Shown here: piece by piece, positions 12,100 to 23,600 of the stretch
Layout of the letters: each line of letters starts with the position of its first letter
Numbering within the stretch: position 1 is the stretch's first letter
From: Punica granatum
Lineage: Eukaryota > Streptophyta > Magnoliopsida > Myrtales > Lythraceae
Reading direction: 5' to 3'
Assembly: GCF_007655135.1 (NCBI RefSeq)
Contig: NC_045132.1
Span: 10,912,001 to 10,976,000 of the forward strand
DNA length: 64,000 nucleotides
Program-made: the position numbers and the translations under genes
The notes under the pieces: model-generated
Seen by the model: only the letters and a program-made list of their open reading frames with translations
What the model was told of the DNA's origin: nothing
Database searches by the model: none

Positions 12100-12256
12100 G
12101 GCAAAGCTAATGGGCAATTAAGCAAAAGCAAGCACACTTAAGCCTCCCATTAGCAAATTTTGGTTTGCCTAATGAGGATGAGGATGGATGTGAGCCAAGT
12201 ATCCTTCATGTGAAAGAGCCAAAAGCATTAATGAGCATTGATGAAGGCTTGAGTGT

Positions 12257-12436
12257 GAAACTCGACAGTTTCGCATATATACATAGAAACATATATATGT
12301 ATATATATATATATACACACACATTATATTACATAAATCATAATTGCTTTATAAGTGGTATTTTCAGACATATATATTTATATAGAATGTATACTATGTA
12401 TAGGCCTATTTCTCTTTTCAGCAAGTGCTTTAGAAT
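12257..12436. other. AT-rich non-element DNA with TA/CA microsatellite
   Basis: No match to the LTRs or internal regions here. It contains a TATATA/CACACA microsatellite at about 12290-12323. With 39619 onward it forms the empty site into which the complete element inserted. No gene seen. Confidence 0.6.
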
Positions 12437-12441
12437 GTTTG
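12437..12441. repeat. Target-site duplication GTTTG (left)
   Basis: GTTTG directly before the 5' LTR, matched exactly at 39614-39618 after the 3' LTR. Confidence 0.9.
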
Positions 12442-14043
12442 TGTCAGCACCCCATTTTGGCTCACCATTCCAAACAACGATATTAGCAATGATCCAAGCC
12501 ACGACTTGAGCAGAATACAGAAAACGGCTCGGCAGAGCAAGAAATCACTATTCATCCTCAAGTAGGCAAAATTGAGCAAATGACCCGCGGACATGACAGA
12601 AGGACTCTAGGAGTCACCAAAGGGCAACAGAGCGACCAGAGAATTCAACAATGTCCAAAGCCGGCATTTTCAGTATATCACATGGACGGTACTATTTTCC
12701 AATAGTTCGCTCGGTCGTCGGAAGATAGCCAATATTGGACTCCAAAAATCCACTTCAATGCCAAATAGATGAAAAGTGTCCCCAAAGGCATTTTGCAAAT
12801 CATCTGCTCTATACAGAACAATTTTCTGTATACAGACAACTTTTCAGTGGAAGTCCAAAAATGTCGGTTTCCCAGAGGAAAGTTAATGCCAAATATTAGA
12901 CGCGGCCATGCCCCATTAGCACACTGAGCATGAATAATGCTTCAGATTGTCTCTTGGAAGTCACACAGACACTTCAAATGACTTCCGAACGGCAAAACAA
13001 GCATATCCCTCTTCAGAAGAGCATAGTCGGAGAATGGTCTGATGGAATTACGGCAAACGAAGTTCATACCGCATTGCCCAGAAAACTCTACCAGACATTC
13101 ACAATTGGGCAAAACAGACAGCAAAACCCTTCGCGGTTTCCCGAGTAACCTCCGAAGAGCGGAAATGACCATTTTCAGTGGAAATCCATATCCGGAGGTC
13201 CTCTTTGGGGAAACTAGACGCCGAATGCTTACGTTACACAATGCTAGCCTCCTCAAGGCTCAATGTGGAATCGTCGGAATAAATCACTCGACTCATCTAG
13301 ATCTCCCGAACAGTGCTTTAGAGGTCTCAGATACACTCTTCAAGTCCTTGGAGGTCTGACCTTGACAAACAGAGATTACAGTAATCTTTGGAGTGCCTAA
13401 GCAACTCAGAAGTCATCCTGAGAAAACTAGTTTCGACCTCCTAGGACGTCTCCGGCCCCACGTTAGCATTACCGGCTTAAGGGATGATTGTTCACGTGGT
13501 CTGACAACTTATGTCAAAATGACCAACGTGAGATGCAGATACGAGATATGCTGTCAGAAGCGGACAACTTCGCCCTAATCACTTGCAATGGGCAAAATCG
13601 GCTTCCGAGCCTCACACACATCCGGGGCATTTCTCAATGGAAAATGTCAATCTCGGGCTCATTAACTTCGTTTTCACGCGTATACCGACAATTCGACGTT
13701 CAATTCGAACCACGAACTTCGAATACACGACCAATCGAGACCCGAGTCTTTTCCCGGTTTCTCCTCACAAGCCGTGGGACCCACGGGCTGCCCAAGGGCA
13801 ACCGCCCTTTGCCCCAAAGTTTTCGGCCTTTTCCTCTTCCTCTCTTGCCCTCATCTAGCCCAAAATATCTTTGGTCTTTCTAGTCAACACTCAAGCCATT
13901 AACTCCACCTCCATTAATGCTTCTTGGCTCTTCCTCATCAAGATACATGGAGGACATTCATCCTCATCTTCATTAGGGCAACCGACTTTTGCTAATGAGG
14001 CCCTTAATGGTGCTTTGTTTTGCTTAATTGCTCATTAGCTTCA

Positions 14044-14052
14044 CATATATAT
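14044..14052 (+). promoter_or_regulatory. LTR TATA box
   Basis: ATATATATT at the conserved promoter position. The truncated 3' LTR begins at the equivalent of 14072, about where transcription should start. Confidence 0.55.
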
Positions 14053-14374
14053 TGCATACTTGTCATTAAGCTAATCACTCATGAAGCACACATGATCTTG
14101 CTAGTTTCTCCCTCTAGAAAATGCTCTCAACTTCTTAGGAACCAGCAGCAAGCAAAGAACTTCATGAAAACCAAAAACCAAGCCAAATATCTTTAGAGTT
14201 TAGGTCGGGATCCATAGCGAGCACTATTCCGACTTATATCCAAAATTCTTCAAACTTCATAGACGACATGTTTCGGACCCAAGGATTCCATTTCTGAACC
14301 CAGTTTTTTAGTTTGGAGTCGTTTGCTCATCGTTTTGGTCATTTCGGGTGAAGTTGGAGCTCTCGGGTGAACAG

Positions 14375-15430
14375 TGACGCGTCACCAGCGTCACCAGCGT
14401 CCGTCACCGAGCGTCACCGAGCGTCACCGAGTGCAACCCGCGTCCGTCACCGAGCGTCACCGAGCGCAACCCGCGAGCGGCACCAGCGTCTGTCACCGAG
14501 CGCAACCCGCGTCCGTCACCGAGCGTCACCGAGCGCAACCCACGAGCGCAACCCGCGTCCGTCACCGAGCGTCACCGAGCGCAACCCACGAGCGCAACCC
14601 GCGTCCGTCACCGAGCGTCACCGAGCGCAACCCACGAGCGCAACCCGCGTCCGTCACCGAGCGTCACCGAGCGCAACCCACGAGCGCAACCCGCGTCCGT
14701 CACCGAGCGTCACCGAGCGCAACCCACGAGCGCAACCCGCGTCCGTCACCGAGCGTCACCGAGCGCAACCCACGAGCGCAACCCGCGTCCGTCACCGAGC
14801 GTCACCGAGCGCAACCCACGAGCGCAACCCGCGTCCGTCACCGAGCGTCACCGAGCGCAACCCACGAGCGTCACCAGTGTCTGTCACCGAGCGCAACCCG
14901 CGTCCGTCACCGAGCACCCCAGCGTCCGTCACCGGCGCCACCAGCGCCCGTCACCAGCACGCCCGTGCCCGTCACCAGCACGCCCGTGCCCGTCACCAGC
15001 ACGCCCGTGCCCGTCACCAGCGTCCGTCACCAGCGCCACCCGCGCCCATCACCCCGCGTGTCCGTGCCTGTCACCAGCGCCACCAGCGCTCGTCACCCAG
15101 CGCGTCCGTGCACGTCATCAGCACGCCCGTGCCCGTCACCAGCACGCCCGTGCCCGTCACCAGCGTCCGTCACCAGCGCCACCCGCGCCCATCACCCCGC
15201 GTGTCCGTGCCCGTCACCAGCGCCACCAGCGCTCGTCACCCAGCGCGTCCGTGCACGTCACCAGCACGCCCGTGCCCGTCACCAGCACGCCCGTGCCCGT
15301 CACCCAGCGCGTCCGTGCCCGTCACCAGCGCCGCTCGTGCCTGTCACCGTGCGCCACCAGCGCCCGTCATCGAGCACACCCGTGCCCACCAGCGCCCGTC
15401 ACCGTGCTTGACTGCGCCCGTGCACGTCCA
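14375..15430 (+). repeat. GC-rich leader tandem repeats (46-bp and ~21-bp units)
   Basis: A 46-bp unit repeats from 14511 at exact spacing (14557, 14603, 14649 and on to 14833). It is followed by units with a ~21-bp CCAGCACGCCCGTGCCCGTCA core. Because 46 is not a multiple of 3, all forward frames stay open and give Ser/Pro/Arg/His-rich false ORFs. This is transcribed leader sequence, not protein. Confidence 0.9.
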
Positions 15431-15516
15431 CCCGTGCACCTGAATACCCTTTTAAGGGTTCCACCGAGTCACCCGACTCTCAAACACTTCCCCGACTCTT
15501 TCCTCGTTTTCCGAGG

Positions 15517-15526
15517 CTAGGTAAAA
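15517..15526 (+). promoter_or_regulatory. Candidate leader splice donor (AG|GTAAAA)
   Basis: GGCTAG|GTAAAA ends the GC-rich leader. All seven LTR copies covering this point keep GTAA here (7330, 15521, 27886, 36903, 44417, 50428, 58684); six have CTAG before it and one has CTTG. Sequence downstream is T-rich and intron-like. Inferred, not proven. Confidence 0.5.
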
Positions 15527-17392
15527 CATTTTCGACTTAGAGGAGTTAGGGCTTTTTATATTTTTGCATGGCTATGGAGTATTATGGTGTTTCATGCATG
15601 TTTCATTTGCAAGATTTAATTTTTATGCAATTTTATGTTATATTATGCATGTGCACTATCTTATGACTTGCTATCATGTCGGAAAAGGGCTTGGATAATC
15701 GTAAAGAAGACTATCCCGACCCGACTACGGCAAATTAATTCTCGGCCAACTCTCTAAATGAAAGGGTTGAGACTTAAATTGCTCTTTTCGGGTTAAGATC
15801 GGTCTCCTTAGCCTATTCAAGCTAGCTTCCGAGTTTGTCTTATCATTATTGCATGCATGAAGCCGGTGTTATTTTATCCTTTTCCTTAATTGACACGTTT
15901 GTGAATGTTTATATGTTTAAATGAGCTAAACAAATCGTGATAACGCCGGCTTTATTAAAAAGGAGTGCTATTTATCACAGTTGATGTTTGAGCTGCGAAA
16001 AATAATTGAACCACGATTAGGAAATCATTTGTGACTCGGATAGAGCCATGAGAACCTTCGGCCACCTTTCATAAGATGAAGCCGAGGGCTTCTTGGCCTT
16101 CCTTGGGTCAAGAATGAGTTCCTTATCTCAAGTTTAATTCGTTTATCGGATGGTGTGAATTTTTACTTCAATGTCTTTACGATTCCTATGTTAAAGTATC
16201 GTGTAAAGACTCTTTTAAAATTAACATACATGGATTCATGTATCGAGGACTCATTTAGATCCATTCGGTTATAAGGATATTGTCGGTTATTCAACTGAAT
16301 TATCCTTGATCGTTATGGATTTATTTTGGTCGTCGAATCACGAATCGTTTTCCTAATTAATGCATTCGGCTATAACCCTTAAGCATTAATTCCACAAACG
16401 GGTTAATCGGGACGCTCACATGATTAAACCCACTTCACACTGATAAAGTTTACCCGAATTGGACATTAACTGATAACTCGCGTCGACGAGTCGTCAAAGG
16501 ACGTTGGTGCCCTTTTCAAACTTATCAATTTCAAAACCCGAAACGCGCAGTCCGATGTAGCATGGACGTCTAAAAAGGGCTTCTGTGTCTCAACTTGAGT
16601 TTTTACCTGATTCCAGGTAGCTTAGGTCACGATACAGAAGATCTTTCTAGATCACTTCCGGGTGGATTGACCGGTTCCTTGGCTTTTCCGGGGTTCTTGC
16701 ATAACCCTGGATGATCCAGGGATTTGGTCGACACCGGCTACAGGCCAAGGTGGCCCGCACTGCGATGTTTTCCCCCTTTTCTGAAAATAATTTTCAAATA
16801 AAGGGCAAAATCGTCTTTTCACAATTCAGCGACACCCTTAGGGTTAGCATAACAGAAACACTACAGTACGGGATAAGAATGGGCTACCTGTTCAGGTGCA
16901 GGTTCATCTGCATAGCCTTTTCTTATCTAACTGATGAGTTTCTGTTATCCTAACATAGACTCGGGTAACTAGAACAGTTATTTCTGTCAGAAAACATGCG
17001 AAATGCTGATTAACCTTTCACTCGACCTAACCAAACACTAGATAATGGTTAGGAGGAATTCTAGATTCCGAATCTAGAGTCAAAACACGAGTTTGGTTAA
17101 TTCAGTGGTAATTCAGTGTCACAATACAGAACAACTGTAAAAGCAATCCACACACTTGAGATTTGACTCTCTTTGTCAAGTTCTCAAAACAAAGCCGAAT
17201 GCTAAAACGTTGGCATACGTTTGATTGTTTAGCATATGGCATTTGCTTGCAAAAACACCCATGGGTTAATAATCTATTAATTCACGTAAACACGACAATA
17301 ACAAACACTTTGTCTGTTATTAACATGTTGCGTGTTATTTTTCCGCACCTGTTTGCCATGCGGGTCGAGCCTGATCCCTAGGCCGAATAATA

Positions 17393-17465
17393 TTAGGGTT
17401 CAACGCCCTAATCATCGAGCACAGGGTCCAGCACCCTAATCAACACTCACAGGGTCCAACGCCCT
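17393..17465 (+). other. Conserved-loop hairpin cluster in LTR
   Basis: Three units: TTAGGG-ttcaacg-CCCTAA, AGGG-tccagca-CCCT and AGGG-tccaacg-CCCT. Confidence 0.7.
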
Positions 17466-18105
17466 ATTCAGCGAGAGCGTCCATTGAATTTCAGTGCTTC
17501 GGTCTTTTCCCTAAACTCACGGTGAGTTAGAGTGGGCTAATAACCGAACGCAAAACGACTGGAATTCGACCCTTTTGTAATTTGTATTTATTGTTTTGAG
17601 AGCATTGTAAGGATTCTATTTGATGCATTTATTTTGTAAGAATTCCAGTCGGTGAGCGAACGGTCCGAGAGTCGAATTAATCGAATCGGTCTAATGCTTG
17701 CCCAGACACAAGTAAATCCAAGATCTCGCGGTTCTGGTTCACGCAGGGATTCAACCTCCATGGTTCGATGAACTGTAACGTAAGATTGTGAACCAATTCC
17801 CTGACATATAGATTTACTTCTCTCCCGGCTTCTCAACCGACATCGTTTGGTTCATCGAATCTCCGGTGTCAAAACGTGCGAGCCGAGTGCAGCTTAATTC
17901 ACTCGGTAAATAATAAAACATGCAAGCCTAGCAAACCAGAGTACAGAAAGGGCGTGCGGGATATAGGCCCGCACGTAACATGAACCCCCGAACACGGACT
18001 TTCCGGTTCCGCACAGACCAATGCCTTAACAACAAACTAGGTGTTCCATACCCCTAGACCCGGGTAACTTATCCGCCCTCGACCGTCGGGTCGTAAAATG
18101 ATAAG

Positions 18106-18115
18106 TGGCGACTCC
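18106..18115 (+). promoter_or_regulatory. PBS-like site inside the LTR
   Basis: TGGCGACTCC equals the first ten bases of the true PBS 130 bp downstream. It recurs at the same place in the other LTRs that reach this point. Confidence 0.5.
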
Positions 18116-18235
18116 TTCTCTCACGCGTGTCCGACGCGCGTCCCCACGGGAAGGTGGACGTTCCGACCAAGCCGCGCGATCCAAAAGCGCGCAATGCGGG
18201 CCCCGACGAGAGTCCACATTCGGGTCCGTACAGCT

Positions 18236-18253
18236 TGGCGACTCCACTGGGGA
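18236..18253 (+). promoter_or_regulatory. Primer binding site
   Basis: TGGCGACTCCACTGGGGA, three bases after the LTR end. Its complement ends in GGAGTCGCCA, a tRNA 3' end with CCA. Ogre elements are known to use tRNA-Arg; that this is tRNA-Arg is inferred from family and the acceptor-stem pattern. It is the only intact PBS in the window. Confidence 0.85.
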
Positions 18254-18842
18254 TCATACTTAGTGGGTTCAGGCTCGATTCGTTTGCTTGCTTGAATGTT
18301 TATTTACCGCTTCCTGCAATTTTCCGCTTATCTACTTTATGCACCTTTACTTTCTGCACTTGCATTGCATCATTCTAGTGGATTTAGGTACCTCGCCTGA
18401 AATCCCACGGGCGATTTAGGAAGCTAGGTTAGTCAGAGGTTCCGAGTAAGGGAACGGATCGAGTCGGCTCCGCCACCGAACCGGCCCCCAAAGATCCTCG
18501 CTCGATTTCAAGGAATTGACGCCCTTGAATCGAGAGCCCCCATCCCTAGTTAGTGGTTTTCCCAGTAGAGCACTGAAACCATGCATAAACAGGGACCGTC
18601 ATGCTGGACCAAAAATAACCTTCACGCCGCCAACCGACCCAAAAGTTGAGTCTTTGAGTCGGCTCGTAGTTTTTCTTTTAGGCGAGCCTTTTGTTGTTTT
18701 CACTAAAGGAGTGTTGTATAATGTAAAGAACTCGTGCTATAATTTATTTTCTGCACCTGCATGCATATTTTCAAAACAAACTAGGATATTGCATCAATTT
18801 GTTTATAAACATTAAACCAATATCTTATCCATTTAGGTAAGA
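18254..18842 (+). other. Internal leader before ORF1
   Basis: Non-coding leader, matched by 52698-53094 in the C element. It becomes T-rich before an acceptor-like TTTAG|G (AG at 18835-18836) seven bases upstream of the ORF1 ATG. The same arrangement is seen at 53087-53095. Confidence 0.7.
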
Positions 18843-20339
18843 ATGGATCGCCCGCGTCCCTGTCCTAGGCTGGATATCATCATCACACCGTCTGCGGACA
18901 TTACTCGCCTTTGGAACATATTCCGCCCAGTAGACCGTGCATTCCTCCGGCTCTTCATAGGAGACCTACCATTACTCGCCGATTCTCCCGTTGATTGGAC
19001 CCTACTCAGAACTGCTATTAGTTTCTGGGACACACAGCGAGCCGTTTTCAGCTTTCATGGGACAGAGTTAGCCCCTACAGTAGAAGAATATGCGACACTT
19101 CTTCAGCTGTCTACACCGATTCATGACATCGTGGTGCCCAACCAGTTTGCCACGATACAGAACAGACTAGCCGTCCTTTTAGGTCTCCGCAACGAAGAAG
19201 TTCATTGCGAGCTGCAGTATGGAGGGGAGCACAGCATTAGGACTACATGGCTCATAGATTTCATACAGACCCGTGCTCTGTATGCCACAGGAGAGTCTTA
19301 TCAGCGGGACGCTTGTCACGGTTTTCTTTTACTCATCTTCGGAACTATGCTATTCCCGTACTCGTCGAATCTCACAGACGGGGCACTTGCTCAGGTCATC
19401 CTCCAAGTGGTAGGAGGCCATAGTTATGTGGAAGCTGTTTTGGCTGAGACCATTCGGTCTCTTGACTATGTATGAGAGAATCGACGGGGCAGGATGAGAG
19501 GATCTCCACATTTGCTTCAGATTTGGCTTCTAGCACACATTAGACCGTTCGGCTTATCCCATCCTTTTTCATGTATCACCGACGAGCGATCACTCGTCGC
19601 TCGTTTACTTCATGTGTTTCGACCCTCCGACCGTAACTACACCGACTGGATGCGGTTTATGGAAGAGCTCACCCCAGCACAGTTTTTATGGACTACACGT
19701 TGGAATCCTGGCGGTCCCATGATCATGGGATGTCCTTCGATTATAGGACTTCCCTTAATCAGTCATTTGGGGAGCACACTTATCTTTCCATCCCGAGTCA
19801 TCAGACAACTCGGTGGGCTACAAGATATTCCTATAGAAGCAGATCGCACTTCACACCGCTTCAGGTGGGCAAACACCACAATTTCACTCCCGGATAGGAT
19901 TCTACGGGTTAGAGAGGTCCGACGCTTATGGAGCACGCGCATCGTCCAGGAACTGTACTTTCCAGAACATCCCACTGACGAAGAGCGAGCTTTCGCAGCT
20001 ACAGCAGCGTATGTGATGCAGTTCCATCCATATGGATTCGCACCTGTTCGTCGGCTACGCATGCCACAGATGCTGCCGACATCGCACGCAAACATTTCAG
20101 ATGCAGAGAGCTCAGTACAAGGAGTCGCGCGCACAGAGCTGCAGGTTATTAGGGCAGAACGAGATCGTCTTCGCTGTGAGCTAGTGGATATTTGTGCAGA
20201 ACTCACTGATCACAGAGAGCTTCAGAGCGAGTTGGTTCAAACTCGTGCACGCGTAGCCGGCCAAGACAGGGAGATAGCGCGTTTGAAAGCTACGCTGGAT
20301 CGAGCGCAGGCAAGAGCACGCAGGATCTCCCACCCTTGA
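18843..20339 (+). pseudogene. ORF1: plant mobile-domain/DUF7745-like protein, one stop
   Basis: An extra ORF upstream of gag, as in Ogre elements; its function is unknown. The protein begins MDRPRPCPRLD. About the first 400 residues form a globular region with the pattern GTELAPTVEEY, resembling the retroelement-associated plant mobile/DUF7745 family. The last ~50 residues (ERDRLRCELVD onward) look like a charged coiled coil. The frame is open except for TGA at 19473-19475, where the C copy has an Arg codon, so a CGA to TGA change is likely. The ATG follows an acceptor-like TTTAG. It aligns end to end with 53095-54549. Family naming is from pattern memory; a profile search would settle it. 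Confidence 0.75.
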
Positions 20340-20645
20340 GCTCAGTTGCTGAGCGTTTTTGCCTGTACAGAACCCGCGTAGTGCTCACTCAGCTACGGGT
20401 CGTAACAGTTGGCGGTTTAATGTTTATGTTTCCTTTTGAACAAACTGCCTTTGTAAATTATGAAACGTGAATCAAGCTGATGTAATGGCATTAGTGTTTT
20501 TTAAACTCATACATCTCATGCATTTATATATTGTCATTTACATCTCGAAGATGGTTAACACACAACAATTGCACTTATACACTTACACATATACAGGTAC
20601 TAACAACTGGCGTCGCATCGATACCCTACTCGGGCACGCGGAAAA
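20340..20645 (+). other. ORF1-gag spacer with acceptor-like site
   Basis: T-rich, non-coding. It ends with ATATACAG|GT (AG at 20595-20596) exactly 49 nt before the gag ATG. The C element has TTCTAG|GT at the same 49-nt distance, and both share ACAACTGGCGTCGCA-like sequence just after. This suggests gag is expressed from its own spliced mRNA. Confidence 0.55.
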
Positions 20646-23600
20646 ATGGCCGAAGAGCAACAACCTGTTATCTCGGAGCAAGACACGCCACCGATGCCTG
20701 CACAGTCCATTCCGGAAGACACACACGTGATATCATCCCCAGCATCTACAGCGTATTCCGGTGCTATTCCAACGCATTTCCCTTCTCCTGCACAGGCGTC
20801 ATCCAATGTTGTCGATCCCGTGCGTTTTGCTGCACTTGAAGGGATCGTTAATCAGTTGGCTGCCAACATGAACACTAATATGACAGAGCTCATGGCTATG
20901 CTTCGGGATCAAAACCGAGCTTCCTCGAGCCACACTCCGCCTCCTGAACGCAGGACAACTGTTCATCGGAATCCGATCGACCCTCCTATTTATGTGACTG
21001 ATAGCGAAGATATGTCTTTTCCAGTAATGACATATGTGCCGACAATCAGCCCAGTCAGTGATCCTATGCCACCACCACCGGCTCCTACATCAGTGCCATT
21101 TCCACCCGCAGCATTCTTATCAACAGAGCCCGCAATGATCACTTTGCCGCCGCTCACCATGCCTACTCAATCTCCAATTTATGCCGTTCCACCACCGACG
21201 CTTCCTCCAGTCGCGATCACACAAATCCCTGCTCCCACTACGGAACCTTTTTCCTTCCAAGCTCCACAAACCCAAATGAGCTTCTCCTACCAAACTCCAC
21301 CGCCTCTAAATATTCCTCCCACTGAGCCAAACACGCCTATTCATGCCGCACTTGCAGTTCTACCGACGAGCATTCCTCCTGAAAATGAACAGGAGAAAAG
21401 AATGAAGAGAATGGAGGAAACCATTTGAACCCTCCAAGCAGGCACGTCCCGTCCTGACTTCGGTGACAGTGACTGGAATCTCTTTCCGGGCATGTTGTTA
21501 CCCCATAAGATCAAAATTCCAGATTTTAAGAGGTACGATGGGACTAAAGACCCTCGGCATCATCTCCGTCACTACCATAGCAAAATGCTTCCGTATTGGG
21601 ATTACGAGGAATTTGTCATCCAGACTTTCCAAGACAGTCTTACGGGATCGGCGCTAGATTGGTTTATGACCCTGAAAGCCAGCGACATCCCTACATGGAT
21701 AGATCTTTCTCAGAAATTCCTCGACCAATACCGATTCTGTGCAGAAACACCTCCCACTCTTCTTGATCTTAGCATGACAGAGATGAAAGAAAGTCAAACT
21801 TTCGAAGCATACGCAACGGATTGGAGGGGAAAAGCGGCAAAGCACATACCTCCAATCACTGAGCGTCAGCAAGTTCAACTGTTTCATTCTACTCTCAGAG
21901 GCGCATATTACTCACATCTCCTGGCTCATACTTCCTCTTTCTCAGACCTGATTGAGGCAGGAAAGAAGTTGGATATGGGAGTTAAGTTAGGAAGAATTGA
22001 AGATCCGGCAAAGAAGAAAGACAGAGAGACACCGAAGAAACAAACTGCCGGAACATCCAGAAGAGGCAAAGACGTGACTATTGGCATCGTCAATTCGGGA
22101 CATCAAGCTTCACACCCAATGTCGGTGGACTACACCCCTGCATTACCGATTTCTCAGCCATATGCGCATCCCGTGCAGTATGTGCAACCTCATCAAACGC
22201 CGCAAGCTTATTTCTCAACCCCGCCCACTGTTATCCAGTCGCAACCTCCGCAACCGTACCCTCCTGTTCAAGTTCAACAAGCTAGACCCCCGGCTTCGAG
22301 ACCTCCTCAGCCGGCTCAACGTGTCCCAGCTCCTAGAACTCAACAAGACAGTGCTGTTCAACCGCGTTCACGCAAGCAATACACCAATTTACCAGCTCCT
22401 CCCTCTCACATATTCAGACAGCTCCTGGCAGGCGACAAGATCAAAACAGAAGCACCAAATCCCCGTTTCGATCCGTCCATGCAGAACCAGAATCTTCGAT
22501 GCGAATTTCATCAGGGTGCTCCTGGTCATACCCTGGACACTTGTTGGAGACTCCGGGATAAAATTCAGGAGATGATTGATGCAAGACAAATCTCCTTTAA
22601 TGAGGTGAAACCGCCGAATGTCCGTGCAAATCCTTTTCCTGATCATGGATCAGGTTCAGGACCTTCTGTGAACATGATTAGCATTGCTGCTATTGAGGAG
22701 GAAGAAGACACGCAAAAGGCCTCAACTCCATTTGCCATTAACTATGCTCCAATAGAAGTCGCATTCGCTCCCGTCTCGTTCGTTATCGAAGTTCCTGCAA
22801 AGGAGCCTTATCACGATAGTCGAGTTCCCTGGACATATGAGAGCGAGGTTGCCAGTGCAGAACTGGAGATGAGCGCGATGGGAATCACGCGTTCGGGACG
22901 GGTTTATCAGGGTCCAGAGCCTGTTGACAAAGGAAAGGCTCCCGCTACTGAGTTCTCAATCGCTCCAAAAGCCGTGTCATTCTCTACAAAGAAGGTCACC
23001 GATCAAGAAGCCGAAGATTTCATGAAGGTGATCAAAGCAAGCGAATACAAAGTGGTCGAGCAAATGAGCAAGTCACCAGCTCATATATCGTTGCTCGCAT
23101 TGCTTTTAAACTCCGAACCTCATCGCAACGCTTTGCTGAAAGTTCTCATTGCGGCACAAGTCCCGAAAGATACTGCACCGAATAGAATCGAGGAGACGGT
23201 GAATTCTATTTTCTCGAATCAGATTTCCTTTTCGGAAGACGAAATTCCCACGGAAGGACAAGGACACTTGCGGGCATTGCACATAGTTTGCAAGTGCAAC
23301 AACCACGTCGTTGGTCGAGTCATGATCGACAACGGCTTTGCTCTTAACGTTTGCCCCGTCTCCACGTTGAAACAGATGAACGTGGACATGAGTCGCATTC
23401 GTGCAAGCAAGACCACCGTTCGAGCCTTTGACGGCTCTAAGAGAGTGGTGAACGGCGAAATTGATCTCCTAATCGATGTGGGTCCTTGCTCATTCTCTAT
23501 TACCTTCCAGATCCTGGAAATACCCAATGCTTTTAGTCTCCTACTTGGAAGGCCATGGATTCACGCCGCCGGCGCCGTTCCTTCATCATTGCACCTGAAG

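Larger units (their letters stand above)
11601..12256. repeat. Large inverted repeat (313-bp arms, 29-nt spacer)
   Basis: The left arm 11601-11913 pairs with 11943-12256. I count about 10 differences, so the arms are ~97% identical. Both arms carry the LTR core promoter, so two TATA boxes face each other. The spacer reads as LTR sequence on the minus strand. A transcript through it would form a long double-stranded RNA. Confidence 0.9.
12442..18232 (+). mobile_element. 5' LTR, subfamily A
   Basis: TGTCAGCACCCC to GGGTCCGTACA, 5791 bp, followed after three bases by the PBS. It contains TATA at 14044, GC-rich tandem repeats at 14375-15430, the AG|GTAA motif at 15521 with a sharp change from GC-rich to T-rich sequence, foldbacks near 15735 and 16040, and the hairpin cluster at 17393. 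Confidence 0.95.

Noticed and set aside
11601..12256. Palindrome considered as a MITE or foldback transposon
   Set aside because: Arms are LTR sequence continuous with the LTR at 10152; no separate terminal repeats or target duplication.
14511..14880. Regular repeats that could suggest a CRISPR array
   Set aside because: Direct head-to-tail units without unique spacers, inside an LTR of a eukaryotic retrotransposon.
14367..15443. Long Ser/Pro/Thr/Arg/His-rich ORFs of up to 358 codons (also at 26906-27905 and 35988-37001)
   Set aside because: They run through 46-, 21- and 67-bp non-coding tandem repeats. All forward frames are open because the unit is not a multiple of three and lacks stops. 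They lie in the LTR leader and are not conserved as protein.
22389..22646. Minus-strand ORFs opposite gag-pro and pol
   Set aside because: Shadow frames of conserved retrotransposon coding sequence; no independent support.
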